Shown here: positions 1 to 8,544 of the stretch, one piece after another
Numbering within the stretch: position 1 is the stretch's first letter
How the letters are laid out: each line of letters starts with the position of its first letter
NCBI GenBank assembly: GCA_017621075.1
Contig: JAGATV010000017.1
Location: forward strand, 1 to 64,000
DNA length: 64,000 nt
Direction of reading: 5' to 3'
From: Lachnospiraceae bacterium
GTDB taxonomy: Bacteria > Bacillota > Clostridia > Lachnospirales > Lachnospiraceae
Translations under genes and position numbers: made by a program
The notes under the pieces: generated by a model
The model's input: only the letters and a program-made list of their open reading frames with translations
Told to the model about the DNA's origin: nothing
Database searches by the model: none

Positions 1-131
1 GTTGTCTTTCCGGTTCCGTTGATACCAATGACACCTACCTTCTCTCCTTCCTGCAAGGAAAAGGATGCACCATCAAATAACTTCCTCTCAGTATAGGACT
101 TTGTCAGATTCTCTATGTTAATCAAATTCAT
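1..131 (-). CDS. ABC-F family ATPase, N-terminal fragment (cut by window edge)
   Basis: Reading from the start codon at 131 towards position 1, the first 43 or so codons encode an ABC ATPase N-terminus ending in a Walker A motif (GINGTGKTT). ABC-F proteins are soluble twin-ATPase proteins that act on the ribosome, some giving resistance to ribosome-targeting antibiotics; which subgroup this is cannot be told from the fragment. It is nearly identical in protein sequence to the first residues of the pseudogene that ends about 155 bp upstream, with mostly synonymous DNA differences. This is therefore the second member of a tandem duplication and may be the functional one. The ribosome site is AGAGGAA, 6-8 bases before ATG. 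The rest of the gene is outside the window. Confidence 0.85.
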   Translation of the reverse strand, partial: MNLINIENLTKSYTERKLFDGASFSLQEGEKVGVIGINGTGKT

Positions 132-163
132 GTTATTTCCTCTTTCATCTTGTTCTAACTACC

Positions 164-248
164 ATTATACACCAAATAAAAAAGTAGTCATCTCTTTTGA
201 CTACATCCTCTACTACACTATACACAGTACAATGATATTTTTGTGTAT
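164..248 (-). promoter_or_regulatory. Promoter and dyad operators upstream of the ABC-F gene
   Basis: A perfect TATAAT -10 box lies at 164-169 on the minus strand. No good -35 exists 17 bases upstream (GATGAC). That position is instead covered by a perfect inverted repeat, GTAGTCA (184-190), 7-nt spacer, TGACTAC (198-204). A second dyad, ATACACA (220-226) with TGTGTAT (242-248), lies further upstream. A weak -35 overlapped by a dyad is typical of promoters controlled by a DNA-binding regulator. The transcript leader would be only about 25-30 nt, leaving no room for a translational attenuator peptide. The regulator is not in the window. Confidence 0.55.
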
Positions 249-286
249 CCTGTACCTTTTACACCAATTTTATTACACGATACACT

Positions 287-1642
287 CTATGCACACCTCA
301 AAAGGGTACTACAGTTTACATCCAGCAAAATAAAGTTAGGGGATGAGGCCAATACACGAAGTAAATTTAATCTTTTCTTCTCTCCGCCTGACAATTTTCC
401 AATGGGGCTGTATTGTTTTTCCGGTGGAAACAAAAAGCGCTCCAGTATGGCTGTTGCAGACATTACACCGTCCGCTGTCTGAATATACTCCGCCGTATCC
501 TTCACATAATCAATCACTCTTTGCCCGGGGTCCATATAGGACAAATCAATTTCATTTTCCCCATCTGTTTTTTCGGAGGCTATTTCCTGTGCATAATATC
601 CCACTTTCACAGTCTGCCCTATGATAACCTGACCGGAATCCTGTGGAATAATGCCCGCTATGATTTTCATTAAAGTTGATTTTCCGCAACCGTTTGGTCC
701 TATGAAGCCAACTCTGTCACCCTTTAAAAAGATATAGGAAAAATCATCTATCAGTTTTCTTTCTCAATATGCCTTGCAGATGTGTTCCAGCTCTACGGTA
801 GTTTTTCCCAGTCTTGTTGAAATAGAACTTAATTCTACCTGCGCATCCTGCACCGGAGCCTGACGATCTCTCAGTTCTTCATAGCGCTGAATATGTGCTT
901 TCTGCTTTGTAGAACGAGCCCTTGCTCCTCTGCGTATCCATTCCAGTTCTACACGCAATATGGATTGACGCTTTCGTTCACTGGCTAACTCCATTTCCTG
1001 ACGCTGGGTTTTCAATTCCAAATACCCAGAATAGTTTGTTTGATAACTGTATATAAGTCCTTTATCGATTTCAATCATTCGATTTGTTACGCTATCCAAA
1101 AAATAGCGGTCATGGGTTACCATGATAAGCGCCCCTCTCCACTTTTTCAGATAATCTTCCAACCAGTCCGCCATATCATTATCTAAATGATTTGTAGGCT
1201 CATCCAACAAAAGAATATCTGCCGGGGAAAGCAATACGGAAATCAATGCGAGACGTTTTCTTTGTCCTCCGGATAATTGTCCTGCCGGCTGCATGAAGTC
1301 TTTAATACCAAGACGAGTCATCATTGCTTTGGCATCACTTTCTATGGACCAACGATTTTCATCCGTTACATTTCCTTCCAGTACACATTCCAGACTACTT
1401 TTATCCGGAGCAAATTCCGGATGCTGTGGCAGATAGCGAAGCACCACATGGTTTGCAATTGTAATGTTTCCTTCATCCGGCTCTTCTTCTCCCATAATCA
1501 TTCGCAGTAAGGTTGTCTTTCCGGTTCCATTGATCCCTATGACACCAACCTTCTCCCCTTCCTGTAAGGAAAACGAAGCTCCGCAAAAAAGTTTTCTTTC
1601 GGTATAGGACTTTGTCAGTTTCTCTATATTTATCAAATTCAT
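287..1642 (-). pseudogene. ABC-F ATPase duplicate, broken by a nonsense codon and 3' truncation
   Basis: The reading frame opens at 1642 with an intact first ABC domain: Walker A GINGTGKTT, signature LSGGQRKR, Walker B LLLDEPTNHLD, followed by the charged inter-domain linker. An in-frame TGA at 764-766 stops it after about 292 residues. The same frame then continues into the second ABC domain (Walker A GPNGCGKST, signature LSGGEKKR). The frame ends at the Walker B stretch: after FILLD the sequence changes to unrelated residues and a stop near 287, so the end of domain two is lost. The break falls where the upstream region of the next copy begins, consistent with a recombination junction of a tandem duplication. 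A truncated single-domain product is possible, but a working ABC-F protein needs both domains. Confidence 0.85.
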
Positions 1643-1693
1643 GTTATTGCCTCACTCATTTATTCTATCTCTCATGATGCACCAAATAAAAAA

Positions 1694-1714
1694 GTACTCA
1701 TCTCCTCTGACTAC
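1694..1714 (-). promoter_or_regulatory. Degenerate copy of the ABC-F operator dyad
   Basis: GTACTCA (1694-1700), 7-nt spacer, TGACTAC (1708-1714) lies at the same distance before the pseudogene start as the perfect dyad before the other copy, inside a shared AT-rich block. One arm has a mismatch, and the -10 box has decayed (TGCATCAT where the other copy has TGTATAAT). The regulatory region was therefore duplicated with the gene and has degraded together with it. Confidence 0.5.
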
Positions 1715-1782
1715 ATTCCTTGCTACACGATACACACCTTAAAAGGGCAGGCTTTCCCTCGCCATATGATTTGGTGATATGA

Positions 1783-3144
1783 TCAAGGGTTAATCTGTTC
1801 ATTTTCTATCTTTCTTCGTCTTTCCAGCACTTTTCGTACATGGAAGTATGCCGGAATCAGGAATGCGTCTGCAAACACCCAGGCAATAGGGCTTCCCAGA
1901 CAGACTCCCAGGAACCCAAAAACAGGAACCAGCAAAAAGCCTGCGATGGCCCTTGCGATCATTTCAAATACCCCTGCCAGAATGGCAAAGGTGGGAAATC
2001 CCATACCCTGGATCATGAAACGCACAATATTCACCAAGGCAAGCGGGAAGTAAAACGCCGTATTGATTACCAGAAACAGTTTGATATTGCCAATGATCCC
2101 GGTTTCTGCACTCTCCACGAAAAGCATTCCCAAAGGACCGCCGCCAAAGACAGCAGTCAAAAGAGCGATCACAGAATAGCCTGCTCCCAGAAGGATGCAG
2201 GACTTTAAGCCTTTCCCCAGACGATCCAGCTTGCCGGCTCCCACGTTCTGTCCACCGTAAGTAGCCATGGTGGAACCCAGGGCATCAAAAGGGCATGCCA
2301 GGAAGTTACCGATCTTGCCGGCTGCCGTCATGGCCGCTACTGCCTGGGACCCCAGCGTGTTGGCCGCACTCTGCAGGATGACGCTGCCGATGGCCGTGAT
2401 GGAATACTGCAGTCCCATGGGCACTCCCATGCCGCACAGCACCATCATCATGTGTCTGTCAGGTGCCCATTCTTCTTTACGGATGTGCAGGATCTCAAAC
2501 TTTTTGATCATGTACAAAAGACAGGCAATGCCCGATACACCCTGGGCAATGACCGTTGCCCAGGCTGCTCCCGCCACTCCCATTTTCAGGTTGAGGATAA
2601 AGAACAGATCCAGGGCAATATTGATCACCGAGGACAGGATCAGGAAAATGACGGGAGTCTTACTGTCCCCCAGCGCACGGATCACTCCGGATACGATATT
2701 GTAAAGATATACCGTGGGAATCCCAAGAAAGATCACCCAGATATAATGATAAGCGCCCTCCAGGATGTTTTCCGGAGTCCGCATCAGTACCAGGATATCC
2801 CGGCACAAAAACGTAGTGACAGCCGTCATGACAACAGAAAAAGCAATGCCCAGCCATACACAGTTAGCCGCATATTTACGCAGGCCCACAAAGTCCCCTG
2901 CACCAAATTTGTGGGATACCGGGATGGAGAAGCCATTGCATACTCCCATACAGAAACCGATCACCAAAAAATTGATACAGCCTGTGGAGCCCACTGCCGC
3001 CAGATCATCCACCCCCAAAAATCTGCCCACGATAATGGTATCTACCAGGTTATAAAACTGCTGGAACAAAAATCCGAAAAACAAGGGAACAGAAAATCCC
3101 AGTATCAGTTTCATGGGCGATCCCTGTGTCATATCCTTTGTCAT
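1783..3144 (-). CDS. MATE family multidrug/Na+ efflux transporter
   Basis: The product is a 453-residue polytopic membrane protein with the two-fold six-helix organisation of MATE exporters, which push cationic drugs or metabolites out of the cell against Na+ or H+. The N-terminal signature GSPMKLILGFSVPLFFG and the following QQFYNLVDTIIVG are typical of the MepA/DinF-like clade in Clostridia. Length matches the family (440-480). The start at 3144 follows AAAGGAG at a 9-base spacing. It lies downstream of the sugar isomerase gene but is separated from it by a strong terminator, so it is probably transcribed alone. The substrate cannot be read from the sequence. Confidence 0.9.
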   Translation of the reverse strand: MTKDMTQGSPMKLILGFSVPLFFGFLFQQFYNLVDTIIVGRFLGVDDLAAVGSTGCINFLVIGFCMGVCNGFSIPVSHKFGAGDFVGLRKYAANCVWLGIAFSVVMTAVTTFLCRDILVLMRTPENILEGAYHYIWVIFLGIPTVYLYNIVSGVIRALGDSKTPVIFLILSSVINIALDLFFILNLKMGVAGAAWATVIAQGVSGIACLLYMIKKFEILHIRKEEWAPDRHMMMVLCGMGVPMGLQYSITAIGSVILQSAANTLGSQAVAAMTAAGKIGNFLACPFDALGSTMATYGGQNVGAGKLDRLGKGLKSCILLGAGYSVIALLTAVFGGGPLGMLFVESAETGIIGNIKLFLVINTAFYFPLALVNIVRFMIQGMGFPTFAILAGVFEMIARAIAGFLLVPVFGFLGVCLGSPIAWVFADAFLIPAYFHVRKVLERRRKIENEQINP

Positions 3145-3167
3145 GACAAAATCTCCTTTCTGGATCT

Positions 3168-3224
3168 ATGAAAAACAAAAACTCTGTAGCTGATTCGCCA
3201 AAACCTTACTTATCAGCTACAGAG
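3168..3224 (-). terminator. Intrinsic terminator after the sugar isomerase gene
   Basis: Perfect 12-bp inverted repeat CTCTGTAGCTGA (3182-3193) and TCAGCTACAGAG (3213-3224) with a 19-nt loop, followed on the minus strand by TTTTTGTTTTTC. It ends the xylulokinase-isomerase transcript before the MATE gene. Confidence 0.85.
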
Positions 3225-3269
3225 TATATACGCAAAGGCCCTAAAGTGCAATCTCTTTTTTCAGGAAAT

Positions 3270-4754
3270 TTATGCAAAAGGATTTTCCGTGGGATACATC
3301 ATGCTCTTAGGCCGGTTGAAATCCAGATCCTCCACCGGAACACCGATGTATTTGAATACCTCAAAAAGCGCCTTGCCATAATGTCCGAAAGCTACCGCAC
3401 CATGGTGGGGATAATTCTTCTCGATCAGTACATGACGGTAGAATCGTCCCATTTCGGGGATGGCGAATACACCGATGCCTCCGAAAGATCTGGTGGCCAC
3501 CGGCAGGATCTCTCCCTGTGCAATATATGCGCGGAGTCTGCAGTCTGCAGTGGACTGTAACCGGTAAAAGGTGATATCACCGGGAACGATATCTCCCTCC
3601 AAAGTACCCTGGGTTACCTCCTCAGGCAGCGTCCTTGCCATGATCATCTGGTATTTCATGCTGCAGGAGGAAAGCTTTCCGGAATTGGTATTGCCACAGT
3701 GGAAGCCCATAAAGGTGTCATTGTGGGTATATCCGTACTTATTGCGGATGGATTCCTCATACATATCCCGTGGAACCGTATTGTTGATGTCCAAAAGAGT
3801 CACGGCATCTTCACTGACGCAGGCACCGATAAACTCGCTTAAACATCCGTAGATATCTACCTCACAGGAAACGGGAATACCCATTCCGGTGAGACGGCTG
3901 TTCACATAGCAGGGCACAAATCCAAACTGTGTCTGGAAAGCCGGCCAGCATTTGCCGGCGATCGCCACATATTTGCGATAGCCTCTGTGAGCCTCCACCC
4001 AGTCGAGCAGAGTCAGTTCATACTGTGCCAGCTTGGGCAGTACCTCGGGCTTTAAGTTGCCTCCGCCCAGTTCTTCCTCCATCTCCTTGACCTTGGCCGG
4101 GATGCGCTCATCTCCCTCATGCTTCTTGAATGCCTCAAAAAGATCCAGTTCGGAGTTTTCCTCGATCTCTACGCCCAGATTGTAAAGCTGTTTGATAGGC
4201 GCATTGCATGCCAGGAAATTAAGGGGTCTGGGGCCGAAAGAGATGATTTTTAAATCCTTAAGCCCTACGATGGCTCTTGCAACAGGCAAAAACTCATGGA
4301 TCATGTCTGCGCATTCCTCTGCAGTCCCCACCGGATTTTCAGGAATATATGCTTTCACGTTGCGAAGCTTCAGATTGTAGCTGGCATTCAGCATACCGCA
4401 GTAGGCATCACCACGCCCGCCGATCAGATCATTCTGGGTCTCCTCCGCCGCCGCAATGAACATGGCGGGACCGTCAAAATGCTTTGCCAGCAGAGTCTCT
4501 GAGATTTCAGGGCCGAAATTGCCAAGATATACGCAGAGTGCATTGCAGCCTGCAGCCTTGATATCTTCCAGGGCCTGCACCATGTGGATCTCGCTTTCCA
4601 CGATACATACGGGGCACTCATAAACGCCCTCTGTACCGTATTTTGCCGCATAAGCCTCCATCAGGGCCTTTCTTCTGTTTACGGAAAGGCTTTCCGGAAA
4701 GCAGTCGCGGCTCACCGCCACGATACCTACTTTTACCTTGGGTAAATTGTCCAT
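3270..4754 (-). CDS. L-fucose/L-arabinose isomerase family protein
   Basis: A 494-residue cytoplasmic protein of the L-fucose/L-arabinose isomerase superfamily, metal-dependent aldose-ketose isomerases. It has the family layout: an N-terminal Rossmann-like half (KVKVGIVAVSRDCF), a middle domain with the FGPRPLNF segment, and a C-terminal half rich in small beta strands. It is one of the broad 'isomerase family' paralogues rather than a canonical FucI or AraA, so the sugar is uncertain. The start at 4754 is preferred over the ATG-like codon further upstream because TAAGGAGG sits just before it. It follows a xylulokinase gene by 65 bp and should supply the ketose for that kinase. Confidence 0.8.
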   Translation of the reverse strand: MDNLPKVKVGIVAVSRDCFPESLSVNRRKALMEAYAAKYGTEGVYECPVCIVESEIHMVQALEDIKAAGCNALCVYLGNFGPEISETLLAKHFDGPAMFIAAAEETQNDLIGGRGDAYCGMLNASYNLKLRNVKAYIPENPVGTAEECADMIHEFLPVARAIVGLKDLKIISFGPRPLNFLACNAPIKQLYNLGVEIEENSELDLFEAFKKHEGDERIPAKVKEMEEELGGGNLKPEVLPKLAQYELTLLDWVEAHRGYRKYVAIAGKCWPAFQTQFGFVPCYVNSRLTGMGIPVSCEVDIYGCLSEFIGACVSEDAVTLLDINNTVPRDMYEESIRNKYGYTHNDTFMGFHCGNTNSGKLSSCSMKYQMIMARTLPEEVTQGTLEGDIVPGDITFYRLQSTADCRLRAYIAQGEILPVATRSFGGIGVFAIPEMGRFYRHVLIEKNYPHHGAVAFGHYGKALFEVFKYIGVPVEDLDFNRPKSMMYPTENPFA

Positions 4755-4819
4755 TTCCAAAATCCTCCTTATCATTTATTTTATTTTTATACTTTTTCCA
4801 TGAAAATCTGCCGCACCTG

Positions 4820-6292
4820 TCATTGTGCCATTAAGTCAAACACAGGCTCGCACGCCGGGTAAAGCTCCTGAAACACCTGATAACGCTCCCGGTATTTTGC
4901 CACAAGTTCCGGTTCCGGCTCTATGGTGTCCACCACCTTTACCACTTTGTCTGCGATCTCTTTTACATCCGCATATTCCCCACAGGCCACAGCCGCAAGC
5001 ATCGCCCCGCCCAGTGCGGGCCCCTGCTCATTTTCAATAACATCCACCTTAAGCCCCAGCACATTGGCAATGATCTTTCTCCAAAGGGGACTCCTGGCGC
5101 CACCGCCACAGATCTTGGTGCGTTCCAGGCGGATGCCCAGAGCCTTTGCCACCTCCAGGGAATCCCTGAGGGCAAAAGCCACTCCCTCCAGCACGGCCTG
5201 GGTCATATCTGCCCTGGTGGTATCCATACTCATACCGATAAAGGTCCCCCTGGCATTGGGATTATTGTGGGGAGAGCGCTCACCCATGAGATAGGGCAGG
5301 AAATATACGGGATTCTCTCCCAGCTTTTGGATCGTCTCCTGCTCTCCTGCATAATCCTTTGTGCCAATGATCTCATCCATCCACCACTTATTGCAGGATG
5401 CTGCGCTGAGCATGCACCCCATAAGGTGATAATTTCCGTCCGCATGGGCAAAAGAATGCAGGGCATTATGCTCATCTACGCCAAAATGATCCGTGGTGAT
5501 AAAGATGGTGCCGCTGGTTCCCAGGGAAATATTGCATCTGTTGGGGCCTACCGTAGCAGTACCTACGGCTGCCGCCGCATTGTCCCCGGCCCCTGCCGCC
5601 ACCACGGTACTCTCCGGAATGCCAAGCTCTGCCGCCACCACGGGCAGAACAGTCCCCACCTTCTCATAGCTTTCAAAACATTTGGGAAGCACATCCTCCC
5701 CCACGCCGCAGATCTCGCACATCTCTTTGGACCAGGTGCGGTTCTTTACGTCAAACAACAGCGTGCCGGAAGCATCCGACACATCGGTACAATGCACACC
5801 GCTCAGCCGATAGGCTATGTAATCCTTGGGAAGCATGATCTTGGCAATGCGGGCAAAGTTTTGCGGCTCTTTCTCCTTCACCCAGAGAAGTTTCGGCGCC
5901 GTAAATCCGGCAAAGGCAATATTTGCCGTGTATTCCGACAGTCTCTCCCTTCCGACCACCTCATTCAGATATCTGCATTCCTCCACAGTCCTGCCGTCAT
6001 TCCAGAGGATGGCAGGACGGATCACCCGGTCCTCTTTGTCCAGCATCACCAGCCCGTGCATCTGACCGCCGAAGCCAATCCCCGCCACCTTGCTCTTGTC
6101 AAAACCCCCAAGCAGTTCTTTCATGCCGTCCATGGTCTGCTCATACCAATCCGCCGGGTCCTGTTCCGACCATCCCGAATGTGGGAAGAAAAGTGGGTAT
6201 TCCCTGGATACGATATTGCGTATCCCGCCCTCACTGTCCATCAAAAGCAGCTTTACCGCAGAGGTTCCCAAGTCTATTCCGATGTAATACAT
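4820..6292 (-). CDS. xylB: Xylulokinase-type FGGY carbohydrate kinase
   Basis: A 490-residue FGGY-family kinase that phosphorylates a ketopentose, most likely D-xylulose, to feed the pentose phosphate pathway. Visible motifs are the N-terminal phosphate loop YIGIDLGTSAVK, the sugar-binding GQMHGLV and WNDGRT segments typical of XylB, the catalytic GAGDNAAAAVG region, and the C-terminal adenosine-binding CGGGARSPLWR. Length fits XylB (about 490). The start at 6292 has GGGAGG upstream. It is the first gene of a two-gene unit with the isomerase-family protein. The pairing with a fucose-isomerase relative instead of XylA leaves open that the natural substrate is another ketose. Confidence 0.88.
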   Translation of the reverse strand: MYYIGIDLGTSAVKLLLMDSEGGIRNIVSREYPLFFPHSGWSEQDPADWYEQTMDGMKELLGGFDKSKVAGIGFGGQMHGLVMLDKEDRVIRPAILWNDGRTVEECRYLNEVVGRERLSEYTANIAFAGFTAPKLLWVKEKEPQNFARIAKIMLPKDYIAYRLSGVHCTDVSDASGTLLFDVKNRTWSKEMCEICGVGEDVLPKCFESYEKVGTVLPVVAAELGIPESTVVAAGAGDNAAAAVGTATVGPNRCNISLGTSGTIFITTDHFGVDEHNALHSFAHADGNYHLMGCMLSAASCNKWWMDEIIGTKDYAGEQETIQKLGENPVYFLPYLMGERSPHNNPNARGTFIGMSMDTTRADMTQAVLEGVAFALRDSLEVAKALGIRLERTKICGGGARSPLWRKIIANVLGLKVDVIENEQGPALGGAMLAAVACGEYADVKEIADKVVKVVDTIEPEPELVAKYRERYQVFQELYPACEPVFDLMAQ

Positions 6293-6356
6293 TTACAGCC
6301 TCCCTTTCTTCCTGCAACCATGACTTATCATTATAATGCGCTGCGTCAGCAGAATC

Positions 6357-6385
6357 ATTATACCATACTCTCCTGCAAAAAGACA
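6357..6385 (-). promoter_or_regulatory. Probable sigma-A promoter of the xylB unit
   Basis: On the minus strand a TATAAT box (6357-6362) is preceded at 17 bases by TGTCTT (6380-6385). The -35 match is modest. The spacer and the roughly 60-nt leader before the xylB start are reasonable. Confidence 0.45.
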
Positions 6386-6388
6386 GTT

Positions 6389-7258
6389 CTAAAACAAGCT
6401 CAGTTGCTCATATCCCTTCTCCTCCGGGAACGTCCTCAAGTAAGCAAATACCTTTTCCGGTCTGCACTCTATGCCTGCTTCCCCGCATCTCTCCCGCAGA
6501 AGGCTCATCAGCTCCTCATTCCTGTCACTGTTCACCTCATAGGCGTATCCGTACCTCTGATGATATTTCTTCCTCATCCCCGGAAAATGCTTATCCAGAC
6601 AGGCATAGAAGTATTCACGGTTCCCTTCCCTGAGAGTAAGTCCCATACTGAAAACCACAATGCCGTACACTCCGGCACGGATGCAATAGTCGAGGATACC
6701 CTCGATATTTTCACGGGTATCGTTGATGAAAGGCAGAATGGGGTCCAGCCACACTACGGTGGGAATACCGCTTTCCTGCATGATCTGCAAAACTTCAAAC
6801 CGTCTTTTGGTAGTGCAGACATTCGGTTCCAGGATCTTACACAGATCCTCGTCGTAAGTGGTCAGCGTCATCTGTACCACACATTTGGACTGTCTGTGAA
6901 TGCTCTTTAATAAGTCCAGGTCCCGCAGGATACGGTCGGATTTGGTCTGTATCGCCAGCCCGAATCCATATCGGTCGATCAGTTCCAGACATCTCCGTGT
7001 CAGACCCAGCTCCTCCTCACAGTGCATATAGGGATCACACATCGCTCCCGTTCCGATCATGCACTTTTTGCGTTTGGAACAGAGCGCCCGCTCCAGAAGA
7101 AGGGGGGCATTCTGTTTGACCTCGATATCCTCAAATGCGTGATTGATCTGATAACATCTGCTGCGGCTGTCGCAATAGATACAGCCATGGGTACAGCCCC
7201 TGTACAGATTCATGCCGTTTTGGGCAGAAAGGATTCCCTTGGCGTCTACAAAATGCAT
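6389..7258 (-). CDS. SPL-family radical SAM protein
   Basis: A 289-residue radical SAM enzyme. The 4Fe-4S motif CTHGCIYC (CX3CX2C) sits near residue 20, and the length and following IGTGAMCDPY segment match the spore-photoproduct-lyase-like COG1533 group. Real SplB repairs spore DNA, but most members of this group have unknown substrates and this one lacks the extra C-terminal features needed to call it SplB. The start at 7258 is chosen because AGAGGTGAAGCT precedes it, and that site contains the stop codon of nspC (4-bp gap), so it is translated as the last gene of the polyamine operon. Its role there is unknown. Confidence 0.8.
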   Translation of the reverse strand: MHFVDAKGILSAQNGMNLYRGCTHGCIYCDSRSRCYQINHAFEDIEVKQNAPLLLERALCSKRKKCMIGTGAMCDPYMHCEEELGLTRRCLELIDRYGFGLAIQTKSDRILRDLDLLKSIHRQSKCVVQMTLTTYDEDLCKILEPNVCTTKRRFEVLQIMQESGIPTVVWLDPILPFINDTRENIEGILDYCIRAGVYGIVVFSMGLTLREGNREYFYACLDKHFPGMRKKYHQRYGYAYEVNSDRNEELMSLLRERCGEAGIECRPEKVFAYLRTFPEEKGYEQLSLF

Positions 7259-7262
7259 AGCT

Positions 7263-8462
7263 TCACCTCTTTCCCCCCAGCCTTCCCTTGAAGTCCTCAT
7301 AGCCAAAGGCTGCCAGAAGCCCGGTACTGCCGTCCTCCTTGAGCAGATAGATATCCGGTAGCGGCATCCCGTTGAAGGTATTGTTCTTGCACATTGTATA
7401 GATCGCCATATCTTCAAAGATCAGCCGGTCTCCCTCCCGAAGTTCTTCCGGGAAGCTGTATTCTCCTATCACATCCCCCGCCAGGCAGGTAGGCCCTCCC
7501 AGACGGCAGGTATAGGCATATTCTCCCGGCTTACCGGCCCCCATAAGAGGCGGGCGGTAAGGCATCTCCAACACATCCGGTGCATGACAGGCGGCAGACA
7601 TATCCAGGATCGCCACACCGCCAGGGCCCAGATCCAACACCTGAGTCACCAGATAGCCCGCATGTAGCGCCACCGCCTCGCCGGGCTCCAGATACACCTG
7701 CACATCATACTTTTCCTTGATACGGCAGATACACCTCTCCAGCAGCTCCACATCATAGTCCTTGCGGGTAATATGATGCCCTCCTCCCATGTTGAGCCAT
7801 TTCATCCGGGGCAGGAACTCTCCAAAGCGCTCCTCCACGGCCTCAAGGGTGCACTCCAGTGCATCCGCATTCTGCTCGCACAGGGTATGAAAATGGAGGC
7901 CGTCCAACAGTCCGATCCATTCTTCCCCCATCCGGGCATCCCACAACGCCCTGGTGGTCCCCAGTCTGCTTCCCGGTGCGCAGGGGTCATAGATGGCATG
8001 TCCCTCCTGGGTGGAGCATTCCGGATTCACCCGAAGTCCGATGCTCTTGCCGGCACGCTTCGCCTGTAAGCCGTACTTTTTCAGCTGTCCGGGGGAATTG
8101 AACACGATATGGTCCGCCCATTTCAGCAGCTCGTCAAATTCCTCTTGCCGGTACGCTGCGCAAAATACATGGCATTCCCTGTCAGGCATCTCTTCCGCAC
8201 CCAGCCTGGCTTCATAGAGTCCGCTGGCTTCCGTTCCCGCCAGATACTCTGACAAAAGAGGATACAGCTCATAGTTGGAAAATGCTTTCTGGGCAAGCAG
8301 GATCTTACAGCCGGTGCGCTCCTGCACCCCCTTTAGGATTTCCCCGTTCCTACGCAGCTTCCGCTCGTCGATCACATAGCAGGGAGTGGGCAGCTTTTCC
8401 AGGCTGTTCCTAAGTTCCCCTATCTTTTCCGCAGCAAGTTCCCTATCCTTTTTGTTTTCCAT
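7263..8462 (-). CDS. nspC: Carboxynorspermidine/carboxyspermidine decarboxylase
   Basis: A 399-residue PLP-dependent decarboxylase of the alanine-racemase fold (fold III). It removes CO2 from carboxyspermidine (or carboxynorspermidine) to give spermidine (or norspermidine). The PLP lysine is in LLAQKAFSNY (Lys59). Family marks include GLHFHTLCEQ, the glycine-rich NMGGGHHIT and the active-site segment GPTCLAGD. The start at 8462 uses AAGGAG five bases upstream; a GTG two codons earlier would overlap that site. It follows the matching dehydrogenase gene, giving the complete aspartate-semialdehyde-dependent route to spermidine. Confidence 0.93.
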   Translation of the reverse strand: MENKKDRELAAEKIGELRNSLEKLPTPCYVIDERKLRRNGEILKGVQERTGCKILLAQKAFSNYELYPLLSEYLAGTEASGLYEARLGAEEMPDRECHVFCAAYRQEEFDELLKWADHIVFNSPGQLKKYGLQAKRAGKSIGLRVNPECSTQEGHAIYDPCAPGSRLGTTRALWDARMGEEWIGLLDGLHFHTLCEQNADALECTLEAVEERFGEFLPRMKWLNMGGGHHITRKDYDVELLERCICRIKEKYDVQVYLEPGEAVALHAGYLVTQVLDLGPGGVAILDMSAACHAPDVLEMPYRPPLMGAGKPGEYAYTCRLGGPTCLAGDVIGEYSFPEELREGDRLIFEDMAIYTMCKNNTFNGMPLPDIYLLKEDGSTGLLAAFGYEDFKGRLGGKR

Positions 8463-8500
8463 GCCCACTCCTTCTCCGCATACTTCTTCTTATGTTCTCC

Positions 8501-8525
8501 CACAGATCCGTCCTGAGGATCTGTG
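8501..8525 (-). other. Intercistronic hairpin between lys1 and nspC
   Basis: A 9-bp perfect stem, CACAGATCC (8501-8509) and GGATCTGTG (8517-8525), lies in the 82-bp gap between the dehydrogenase and decarboxylase genes. No U-tract follows on the minus strand, so it is unlikely to terminate. It may affect mRNA processing or stability. Confidence 0.5.
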
Positions 8526-8544
8526 ACACCTATCCGCAGGCTGC

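Noticed and set aside
5267-6910. 547-codon plus-strand open frame
   Set aside because: It is antisense to xylB and the radical SAM gene, has no family features, and is rich in residues typical of reverse-frame reading.
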